Assembly (NCBI GenBank): GCA_002862325.1
Contig: PKCT01000296.1
Span: 1 to 16,950 of the forward strand
DNA from: Phycisphaerae bacterium
GTDB taxonomy: Bacteria > Planctomycetota > Phycisphaerae > Phycisphaerales > SM1A02
DNA: 16,950 bases
Reading direction: 5' to 3'
The first letter of the stretch is position 1. Every line of letters starts with the position of its first letter. This document shows, piece after piece, positions 7,288 to 13,655 of this stretch. The position numbers were made by a program, and so were the translations under genes. The notes under the pieces were generated by a model, which was not told the origin of the DNA, made no database searches, and was given only the letters and a program-made list of their open reading frames with translations.

Positions 7288-7989
7288 TCAGACGTGACGA
7301 CGGCGTGGGTTGAGTCCAGCAGCTCCGAGGATGAGAAGGGCTGTGGGGGCACCTGGGACCAGCGTGAAGCTTGCCTGTTCCGGTGCGGTACCAATCCCCT
7401 GGTTCCAGGTCACGGAGAAGGTCGATCCGAGCATGGTGAACGCCTCCGTGGAGCTGAATCGGCCCACAAGCACGCCAAGGGTGCTCCCGCCCAGAGCCGA
7501 GGGGAGACCGACCTGGCCGTTGAGGTTCGGCGGACTGCTGTTGAACCAGCCGGCGAGGGCGTTGGGCGCTGCGGCGGAGTTACCACCGAAGTTGGGGTCG
7601 AGACCAGTGCCCTCGCCCGCGCCGACGGTCTGTTCGGGAGCGTTGAAATTCATGCCGCCGATGCTGACGAATGAGTCTGCCCGGCGAAGGGCCTCGGTGT
7701 CGAAGATCGAGCCGAGGTTGTTGGGGAGCCAGCCGGCACCAGTCGCGCTCTGGAAGAACGGTGTCGATTCGGCGCCGATACCGGTCGTGAAGTTGTAGAC
7801 ATTGAGAACGACGTCGGAGGTGTCAGTCGAAACGAGGTACATGTCTTCGACGTTCACGGTTACCGAGGCACCACCGAAGTCCTCCGTGGCGATCTGGTAC
7901 TGGACGAACTGCGCTGACACGATGTCCGCGGCTGCAGTCGAGGCGAGGATGGATACAGCGCCAAGCCCGGCGATGTGCTGGATCTTCAT
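7288..7989 (-). CDS. Exported protein, array paralog 4, with degenerate sorting tail
   Basis: Same unknown family; 233 residues, no cysteine. Start ATG at 7989 has a strong AAGGAG 6 nt upstream. Signal peptide MKIQHIAGLGAVSILASTAAA, then TEDFGGAS, FQSATGAGWLPNNLGSIFDT, DSFVSIGG, a variant segment MNFNAPEQT, VGAGEGTGLDPNFGGNS, LAGWFNSSPPNLNG, GVLVGRFS and TWNQGIGT. The C-terminus reads VPGAPTALLILGAAGLNPRRRHV: the P-x-P is shifted or lost and the Arg run is shortened and followed by His-Val, unlike the RRRRG or RRRRN of the others. Anchoring or processing may therefore differ. Core divergence is larger than between paralogs 1, 2 and 3. Confidence 0.85.
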   Translation of the reverse strand: MKIQHIAGLGAVSILASTAAADIVSAQFVQYQIATEDFGGASVTVNVEDMYLVSTDTSDVVLNVYNFTTGIGAESTPFFQSATGAGWLPNNLGSIFDTEALRRADSFVSIGGMNFNAPEQTVGAGEGTGLDPNFGGNSAAAPNALAGWFNSSPPNLNGQVGLPSALGGSTLGVLVGRFSSTEAFTMLGSTFSVTWNQGIGTAPEQASFTLVPGAPTALLILGAAGLNPRRRHV

Positions 7990-8278
7990 GATGTACTCCT
8001 TGTGCGGGAACAGGATGCCGTCGCGAATCGAGTCGCAGTCGCTCCTCCGGCTGCGGCATGCACTGACCTCATGTTATCGCTCAAGGGGCCGAACCCAAGG
8101 GTTTTCCAGGCACCTGCCTGCCTCATCCCGGTTCCAGGACATCTCGATCTGGAGCTGCGGTTCGTGCCCGAATTCACGAGTCACCTGAGAACGACTCGCT
8201 TCGCACTCGAGTGTCTCGTCGCGCTGTGCCTGGCCTCGCTGGTGAGTTCCGCGGTGCGTTCCCATCGCGCATAAAAGA
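7990..8278. other. Intergenic region upstream of paralog 4
   Basis: Part of the 381-nt gap between paralogs 4 and 5. It holds the paralog 4 ribosome site, a leader of about 75 nt and the promoter at 8071-8098. The remaining stretch (about 8100-8278) shows nothing I can support as a gene. Confidence 0.4.
8071..8098 (-). promoter_or_regulatory. Candidate promoter of paralog 4
   Basis: TTGGGT (8093-8098), 16 nt and TAACAT (8071-8076) form a weaker sigma70/sigmaA-like pair (3/6 and 4/6). The spacer length equals that of the paralog 1 and 3 promoters, which supports it. Predicted start is near 8064. Confidence 0.35.
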
Positions 8279-8312
8279 GGAATGCCGCGACCCGTGACGG
8301 TCGCGGCATTCC
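8279..8312 (-). terminator. Intrinsic terminator of paralog 5
   Basis: A perfect 14-bp stem (GGAATGCCGCGACC with its complement) around a 6-nt loop is followed on the minus strand by TCTTTT. This is the clearest intrinsic terminator of the array. Confidence 0.8.
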
Positions 8313-8327
8313 GGTGTGCCATACCTG

Positions 8328-8351
8328 TGAGTCCCGAACAGATGGGACTCA
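8328..8351 (-). repeat. Second hairpin just after the paralog 5 stop
   Basis: An 8-bp inverted repeat (TGAGTCCC/GGGACTCA) with an 8-nt loop sits between the stop codon and the terminator, so the 3' end of the transcript would carry two consecutive hairpins. No T-tract follows it; it may protect the 3' end. Confidence 0.5.
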
Positions 8352-8370
8352 GGAGTAGCTAGCTTCTCAT

Positions 8371-9048
8371 TCAGCCACGACGACGGCGGCCGGCGAGGCC
8401 AGCGAGGCCGAGAAGGGCGAACGCACCCGGGGCGGGGACGATCGAGAAGGTGCCCTGGCTGGGGCCGGTACCGAGGCCCTGGTTCCAGGTCATGGAGAGC
8501 GAGGTGCCCTCGAGGGAGAACTCGCCACCTTCGCTCGAGAAGCGACCGATGAGGACGCCCTGGCCGACGGGGGAGTCGCCGACCGCGCCGTTGAGGCTCG
8601 GGGGGCTGCTGTTGAACCAACCGGCGAGGTTGCCGGGGGCCCCGTTGGAGTTACCACCGAAGTTGGGGTCGAGGCCAGTGCCCGAACCCGCACCAACGGC
8701 CTGCTCGGCGTCGGGGCCGAAGCCACCGATGGTGACGAAGGAGTCACCCTTGCGAAGGGCTTCGGTATCGAAGATCGAACCGAGGTTGTTGGGGAGCCAT
8801 CCAGCGCCGGTCGCGCTCTGGAAGTAGCTCGAAGCGGAGCTCGCGAGGCTCATGTTGAACACGTTGAGAAGGGTGTCGGCGGAGTCGTCCGACAGCGCGT
8901 ACACGTCGACCGTGTAGAGGCTGGCCGAAGCGCCACCGAAGTCTTCAACAACCTGAGAGTACGCGTTCACGGCAACGCCGGTGATGTCGGCAGAAGCGGC
9001 GGACGCGACGACAGCGGCCATTCCCAGACCAAGGGCAGAGGTCTTCAT
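8371..9048 (-). CDS. Exported PEP-CTERM-like protein, array paralog 5
   Basis: Same unknown family; 225 residues, no cysteine. The ATG at 9048 has GAGG about 10 nt upstream. Signal peptide MKTSALGLGMAAVVASAASA, then VEDFGGAS, FQSATGAGWLPNNLGSIFDT, DSFVTIGGFG, VGAGSGTGLDPNFGGNS, LAGWFNSSPPSLNG, GVLIGRFS and TWNQGLGT, ending VPAPGAFALLGLAGLAGRRRRG. It is shorter than the others because the segment between SPPSLNG and GVLIGRF is reduced. It is the copy next to miaB and is read in the same direction, but separate terminators isolate it. Function unknown; surface location is inferred from signal peptide and tail. Confidence 0.85.
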   Translation of the reverse strand: MKTSALGLGMAAVVASAASADITGVAVNAYSQVVEDFGGASASLYTVDVYALSDDSADTLLNVFNMSLASSASSYFQSATGAGWLPNNLGSIFDTEALRKGDSFVTIGGFGPDAEQAVGAGSGTGLDPNFGGNSNGAPGNLAGWFNSSPPSLNGAVGDSPVGQGVLIGRFSSEGGEFSLEGTSLSMTWNQGLGTGPSQGTFSIVPAPGAFALLGLAGLAGRRRRG

Positions 9049-9129
9049 CTTACTTTTTCCTCACAAATCAAAGGGAACACAGTTGGAGGGGAACACTACG
9101 TCAGCATTCCTCACTCCATGGGCACCGAA

Positions 9130-9175
9130 AAGATGCGTCATGTCCGGACAGAGTCAAGCCAAGTCGGAACTTGGC
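9130..9175 (-). promoter_or_regulatory. Candidate promoter of paralog 5 with embedded dyads
   Basis: TTGACT (9152-9157), 16 nt and a poor -10 CATCTT (9130-9135). The spacer contains the perfect palindrome TGTCCGGACA (9141-9150), and directly upstream of the -35 lies GCCAAGT-cgga-ACTTGGC (9158-9175). Dyads in these positions are typical of operators, but no regulator is known here. Confidence 0.35.
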
Positions 9176-9280
9176 ATAGGGTTTTTGCCGGATAGACCCC
9201 TCCAGCACCCCTCAGCGCTGTGGAAAGCGAGGCGACCCTCAGGGAAAGAACTCCCTAAGCCACTGTGAAACAAAGGATTG

Positions 9281-9304
9281 CCGGCCATCCCGCGTTGGGG
9301 CCGG
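9281..9304 (-). terminator. Terminator of miaB
   Basis: On the minus strand a CCGGC/GCCGG outer stem (9281-9285 and 9300-9304) with an inner CCC/GGG pairing closes a 5-nt loop, followed by the T-rich AATCCTTTGTTT. It lies about 30 nt after the miaB stop. Confidence 0.6.
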
Positions 9305-9332
9305 ATGGTCTGATAAGTATTTCAGGATTTAC

Positions 9333-10949
9333 TCAATCGGCGTGCTGAACCATCCGGCCATGGAGGATCAGGGGCCCACTCTCCTGAATCTCGACCTCAA
9401 CGATTGTTCCAAGAAGCGAGGAGGGCTCTGGACCGGACGGGGCGTCGAACGCCACAATCAAATCGCCAGGTGTTCGCCCGCTGAGTTGGACGAGGGAGGC
9501 CTCCGCAGGTGCCTCTGGTAGGACCACGGGTGTGGGTCTCAGTCCGACGCCGAGTTGGACGCGTCTATCAACGTCCGAGAACTCACCGTTCGTCGCCTTG
9601 GCACCCGAGGTCTGTCCGGTGACTCGTTCGATCAGAACGGGAACGGTTCGACCAACCCACTGGGCGTGCGTCTCGGCACCGACCTCCGCCTGCACGGCGA
9701 GGAGTTCGTTGTTTCGGGCCTTCTTGACGTCTTCAGCGACGTCATCCACGAACCGATCGATGGCCGTGGTACCTGGTCTCGGGGAGTACTTGAAGATGTA
9801 GTTGTTCTTGAAGGGCACCCGCCGGAGGAGTGCCTTGGTCAAGGCGAAGTCCTCATCCGTCTCCCCTGGAAAGCCGACGATGATGTCGCCGGCGATACAG
9901 GCATCGGGCAGCCGATCGAGTACGCGATCAACGAATTCCAGGTACTCCTCGACGGTGTAACCCCGATTCATGAGTTTCAGGATGCGGTTCGAGCCGCTTT
10001 GGGCGGGGACGTGCAGGTACCGACAGATCCTTGGTCGCGCCGCCATCACCTCCAGCACGTCGTCACCGAAGTCCCGTGGGTAGCTCGTCAGGAAGCGGAT
10101 TCTGGGGAGCTCCGGAACCTCGTCGTGGATTCGGGCCAGAAGCCGTGCGAACGTCGTGACGTTCACATCCTCGACGACCGTATTCCGGAAGGCAGCGAGG
10201 CCCGGTCCGACCTGAGGTCGCTCCCGACCCTCCGCATCCGTCGCTTCTCCATGGGTGTAGCGGTAGTGGTTGACGGTCTGGCCGAGGAGCGTCACCTCCA
10301 CGACACCCGCGTGCGCCAAGCGTCGACACTCTTCGACGATGTCGACCGGCGGACGATGGACTTCCGCACCTCGGGTGTACGGCACGACGCAATACGTGCA
10401 GAACTTATTGCAGCCACGTGTGATACGAACGTAGGCGCTCCGGGCTCGACCGGCGGTTCGGTCGGGATCGAACGCTCTGGAGAGGTCGAGGGACTCGAGG
10501 TCGTCGGTGGCTGCAGTGAGCGCGGCGGAGCGACGCGAGGTGTTCCCGGCGAGCGCCGCTCGGTCTTCGATCGAGGCTCTCTGTGCACGGTCGGTCTGAT
10601 CCACGTTCACGATCAGGGATGGGAGCTTGTCCAGCTCCCCAGGGCCGCAGAGCAGGTCGACCTGGGGAAATCGCCTGAGCATGTCGATTCCATCCCGCTC
10701 CGCCATACATCCGAGGACGCCGACGATGAGATCTTCACCATCTCGTTTTCGAACACCGGCCAATCCCAGCCTGCTGTAGGCCTTGTTCTCAGCGTGTTCA
10801 CGGACACTGCAGGTGTTGTAGAGCAGGATCTCGGCCTTCGCGGGATCCGGCGAGAAGCGATAGCCGAGGGTCTCCAATTGACCGCGAACGAGCTCGCTGT
10901 CGAGTTCGTTCATCTGACAACCGAAGGTCTCGAGGTACACCGTCTTCAC
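9333..10949 (-). CDS. miaB: tRNA-2-methylthio-N6-dimethylallyladenosine synthase (MiaB)
   Basis: Radical-SAM methylthiotransferase that converts i6A37 to ms2i6A37 in tRNAs reading UNN codons, using two [4Fe-4S] clusters in the cytoplasm. I chose the GTG at 10949 (538 residues): GGAG is 8 nt upstream and the protein then begins at VKTVYLETFGCQMNELDSE, the normal MiaB N-terminus; the ATG at 11012 adds 21 unrelated residues. The UPF0004 domain has Cys11, Cys47 and Cys81, the radical-SAM motif CNKFCTYC has Cys180/184/187, and a TRAM-like domain ends the protein. It is longer than the roughly 450-475 residues usual for MiaB because of a linker at about 115-170 and an insertion after LLGQTVNHY (about 232-262). 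The GCQMN and TCSVREHAE wording favours MiaB over RimO or MtaB. It is transcribed away from ftsW. Confidence 0.93.
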   Translation of the reverse strand: MKTVYLETFGCQMNELDSELVRGQLETLGYRFSPDPAKAEILLYNTCSVREHAENKAYSRLGLAGVRKRDGEDLIVGVLGCMAERDGIDMLRRFPQVDLLCGPGELDKLPSLIVNVDQTDRAQRASIEDRAALAGNTSRRSAALTAATDDLESLDLSRAFDPDRTAGRARSAYVRITRGCNKFCTYCVVPYTRGAEVHRPPVDIVEECRRLAHAGVVEVTLLGQTVNHYRYTHGEATDAEGRERPQVGPGLAAFRNTVVEDVNVTTFARLLARIHDEVPELPRIRFLTSYPRDFGDDVLEVMAARPRICRYLHVPAQSGSNRILKLMNRGYTVEEYLEFVDRVLDRLPDACIAGDIIVGFPGETDEDFALTKALLRRVPFKNNYIFKYSPRPGTTAIDRFVDDVAEDVKKARNNELLAVQAEVGAETHAQWVGRTVPVLIERVTGQTSGAKATNGEFSDVDRRVQLGVGLRPTPVVLPEAPAEASLVQLSGRTPGDLIVAFDAPSGPEPSSLLGTIVEVEIQESGPLILHGRMVQHAD

Positions 10950-11050
10950 GCAGTCTGCTCCTACGACATGGTCGCGAACGTCGAAGCGTAGCACGGACGA
11001 GTGCCATGTCACAGCTGGAAACCCGCATCGAAGAGTGTCGAGGGTCGTCC

Positions 11051-11212
11051 ATGAGCTCCACCATCGAGGAAATCCCGGGGCGGGCCGGGATCGGCTTCGT
11101 CCTCGCCGTGGTGGTTATTGTCTGGATGGTAAGGTCTCGACGCGGCGGCTCAATGTCAGTGGATGGGAGTCTCTGGCCAAAAATCGCACGTCTGACCGCG
11201 GGTGGTCGATAA
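11051..11212 (+). CDS. Possible 53-residue single-pass membrane peptide upstream of ftsW
   Basis: An ORF with GAGGG 6 nt before its ATG encodes one hydrophobic segment (GIGFVLAVVVIVWMV) followed by RSRR, a plausible inner-membrane anchor. It ends 8 nt before the preferred ftsW ATG. The second half has poor composition for a coding sequence here and I recognise no family, so it may be chance. An ATG at 11006 would give 68 residues with a poorer ribosome site. Confidence 0.25.
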   Translation: MSSTIEEIPGRAGIGFVLAVVVIVWMVRSRRGGSMSVDGSLWPKIARLTAGGR

Positions 11213-11219
11213 CGCACCC

Positions 11220-12515
11220 ATGCGGTCCGGACAGATCATCGCACTTCTGGTGCTCACCCTCTTCGTCTTCGGGGTGGTGATGGTGGCGTCGGCCCGTCTC
11301 ACGCCGCTCCCCCGGGCCGAAGCAACCATTCGCGTCGACCAGGACACGCACACTCGGGCCTACATCGTGGACGAATCGGAAGGTTCCCCGAGCATGCTCG
11401 CTGGACGTCGTGTCTTCGACACCCTGCTCGGAAAGGATGGTCGCCTGGCGCTCCTGGCGTTGGCTGCCCTGCTGGTGGGTGCCTTCGTGCCGGTCGAGCG
11501 ACTCGCGTCGCTCGGTGGTCTTCTTTCGCCCGCCCCGTGGCTGCTCGCCACGATCGTGGGCCTCCTTCTCATGACCCTCGTCGTCGGTGAACAGGCGCAT
11601 GGTGCGACCCGTTGGCTTCGGCTCGGACCGGTTCGATTCCAACCAAGCGAGGTCGCCAAATGGGGGCTGCCAGCGATCGTCGCGTGGCATTGCCTCCGGC
11701 ACGCCGACGGCATGCATAGGCTCTTCACGGGCTTCGCGCCGCCGGTCGTGCTCTCTGCGATCGTGTGCGTGCTGATCGCGAAAGAGGATCTCGGCACCGC
11801 CGTCTTGGTGATGTCGGTATCGATGCTCATGGTGTTGGCGGCTGGCGCACGATGGTGGCATGTGGCGATGGTCGTGCCCGCCGGGATTCTGGCGTTCGTC
11901 GGCTTCGTCGTCGCCTCGCCCTATCGAATCAATCGCATCACCGCGTTCCTCGAACCGTTCCGGGATGCGCAGGACACCGGCTACCAGGTGATCCAGTCGA
12001 TGGGAGCGATCGCGGGGGGCGGATTCGGAGGTCGCGGTCTCGGACATTCCCTCCAGAAGTTCGACTACCTGCCGTTCGACCACACCGACTTCATCTTCGC
12101 GATCATCTGCGAGGAGCTCGGATTCTTCGGCGCCGCGATGATCGTGGCGATCTTTCTCGGCATCCTGGTGTGCGGTTGGGCGATCGTGACCGGTCGATCC
12201 ACACCGGTCGAACCCGAGGAGCGCGGTCGAGCGGTCCCACCCTTCTCGGCGCTGTTTGGATTCGGGATCGTACTCACGTTCGGTCTGCAGGCAGTGATCA
12301 ACATCGCGGTCGTGACCGGCATGGCTCCGACCAAGGGGATCGCGCTTCCACTCGTGAGTCAGGGGGGGACCGGCTGGGTCCTGACCGCGTTCTCGCTGGG
12401 GTTGCTCATTTCGATCGATCGCCAGGCCTGGCGTCACTGGATGCGTTCGGAATCCCACGCCTCGCGAGATCGATTCGCGTCTCCTCCGGCGGTCGCGATG
12501 CTCGAGCGAGCCTAG
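11220..12515 (+). CDS. ftsW: FtsW/RodA-family peptidoglycan glycosyltransferase
   Basis: Polytopic SEDS protein that polymerises lipid II glycan chains together with a partner penicillin-binding protein at the cytoplasmic membrane. The ATG at 11220 (431 residues, MRSGQIIALLVLTLF) is preferred to the GTG at 11202. Multiple membrane segments are evident. Family motifs: KEDLGTAVLV (usual QPDLGTA), YLPFDHTDFIFAIICEELGF with the expected catalytic Asp at residue 290 (HTD), and KGIALPLVSQGGTGW (usual KGIPLPFISYGG). A long periplasmic loop of about 50 residues separates the first two membrane segments. FtsW is preferred to RodA because murG follows directly, as in dcw clusters, but the sequence alone does not settle it. 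Stop and murG start are 1 nt apart, so translation is probably coupled. Confidence 0.85.
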   Translation: MRSGQIIALLVLTLFVFGVVMVASARLTPLPRAEATIRVDQDTHTRAYIVDESEGSPSMLAGRRVFDTLLGKDGRLALLALAALLVGAFVPVERLASLGGLLSPAPWLLATIVGLLLMTLVVGEQAHGATRWLRLGPVRFQPSEVAKWGLPAIVAWHCLRHADGMHRLFTGFAPPVVLSAIVCVLIAKEDLGTAVLVMSVSMLMVLAAGARWWHVAMVVPAGILAFVGFVVASPYRINRITAFLEPFRDAQDTGYQVIQSMGAIAGGGFGGRGLGHSLQKFDYLPFDHTDFIFAIICEELGFFGAAMIVAIFLGILVCGWAIVTGRSTPVEPEERGRAVPPFSALFGFGIVLTFGLQAVINIAVVTGMAPTKGIALPLVSQGGTGWVLTAFSLGLLISIDRQAWRHWMRSESHASRDRFASPPAVAMLERA

Positions 12516-12516
12516 G

Positions 12517-13641
12517 GTGGCCAAACATCGGATCATCTTCGCAGGCGGGGGAACCGGCGGCACCGTGGGGCCGGGGGTCGCGATCGCGGAGAGGCTGGTG
12601 GGTCTCGACGCATCCGTCCAGATCCATTTCCTGTGTTCCGATCGCGTGGTGGATCGCATGATGCTCGCCTCGGGGCCGTGGTCCTTCACACCGATGCCCG
12701 CCGTGATCCCATCCATCCGTCCCGTGGCGGGTCTTCGCTTCGCGGTGGGATGGTGGCGCACCAGGCGAGCGGCCGAACGGTTGATCGGTACCGCCGACGG
12801 AACCCGGGTGGTCTCGCTGGGAGGATTCGTCGCGCCTCCCGTCGTCGCGGCGGCGAACGCGGCCCATGTGCCCGTCGATCTCCTCAATCTCGATGCCGTC
12901 GCCGGTCGTGCGAATCGTTGGATCGCCCGGCGGGCGACTCGCATTCTCACCGCGGTGCCGACCGATCTTCCCGGGGCGGGCAGCCCCCTGGGAATTCCAC
13001 TACGACAAGCGGTCGTGCCGATCGATTCGCGGACTGAAGCGTGCGAGGTCCTCGGCCTCGATCCGAAGCTTCGGACGCTGCTGGTCACGGGTGCCTCGCA
13101 GGGGGCCCGAAGCATCGATCGATTCATGCAGTCGTTCATCGATACCGAGACCGCGGCGTTGCGAGGTTGGCAGGTGCTCCATCTCGCCAGCCCGGCGACG
13201 AGCGCCGTCCTGGTCGAGTCCTACGCGGCGGCGGGGATACCCCACCTCGTTCTTCCATTCCTCGATCGCATGGGACTCGCCTGGACGGTCGCCGATCTCG
13301 TCATCAGTCGCGGCGGAGCGAGTTCGGTGGCGGAGATCGCGGGAAGCCGGACGCCCGCCATCATCCTGCCGTATCCATGGCACCGGGACCGACATCAGGC
13401 TCGAAACGCCGAGGCCATCGTAGAGGGCGGTCTGGCGGAGGTCCTCGACGATCCGAGCGACGGTCCTTCCGCGGCGGCCTCGCTAGCGGATCATCTGCGA
13501 TCGAAGCTCTTCGATCCCGAAGACCTCGATCATCGGCGGGCCACGGCCGGAGTGTCGACGGAGGACGCCGCCGCCACCATCGCCCGGCTGATCCTCGAAC
13601 CGGATGCCGGGGACTCCCGTTCCCCCTCACCGATCGGGTGA
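12517..13641 (+). CDS. murG: MurG-like UDP-GlcNAc:lipid I N-acetylglucosaminyltransferase
   Basis: GT28/GT-B glycosyltransferase that adds GlcNAc to lipid I to form lipid II on the inner face of the cytoplasmic membrane. 374 residues from a GTG 1 nt after the ftsW stop. The N-terminal loop AGGGTGGT (9-16), second loop TGASQGAR (191-198) and donor-site block SRGGASSVAEIAG (264-276, with the conserved Glu273) place it in the family; LPYPWHRDRHQARNA follows as the MurG-type segment before the C-terminus. Odd points: the His that normally follows GGTGG is Thr16, and the usual HEQN before AVAG is LNLD (123-126). Donor binding looks intact, while the acceptor-side residues differ. Operon with ftsW; no murC, ftsQ or ftsZ follows, because a convergent peptidase gene begins 14 nt later. 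Confidence 0.85.
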   Translation: MAKHRIIFAGGGTGGTVGPGVAIAERLVGLDASVQIHFLCSDRVVDRMMLASGPWSFTPMPAVIPSIRPVAGLRFAVGWWRTRRAAERLIGTADGTRVVSLGGFVAPPVVAAANAAHVPVDLLNLDAVAGRANRWIARRATRILTAVPTDLPGAGSPLGIPLRQAVVPIDSRTEACEVLGLDPKLRTLLVTGASQGARSIDRFMQSFIDTETAALRGWQVLHLASPATSAVLVESYAAAGIPHLVLPFLDRMGLAWTVADLVISRGGASSVAEIAGSRTPAIILPYPWHRDRHQARNAEAIVEGGLAEVLDDPSDGPSAAASLADHLRSKLFDPEDLDHRRATAGVSTEDAAATIARLILEPDAGDSRSPSPIG

Positions 13642-13655
13642 AGCGCCGTCGCCGA

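Noticed and set aside
4110..9048. Repeated similar blocks that might suggest a CRISPR array or insertion-sequence remnants
   Set aside because: The repeats are whole coding genes with intact frames at about 1-kb spacing; there are no short direct repeats with unique spacers, no transposase and no terminal inverted repeats.
9555..10991. 478-residue open frame on the + strand opposite miaB
   Set aside because: Antisense of MiaB, whose Cys motifs and TRAM-like domain are clear; the frame has no domain of its own.
11115..13139. 674-residue open frame on the - strand opposite ftsW and murG
   Set aside because: Antisense of two well-supported genes; Arg/His/Pro-rich translation without motifs.
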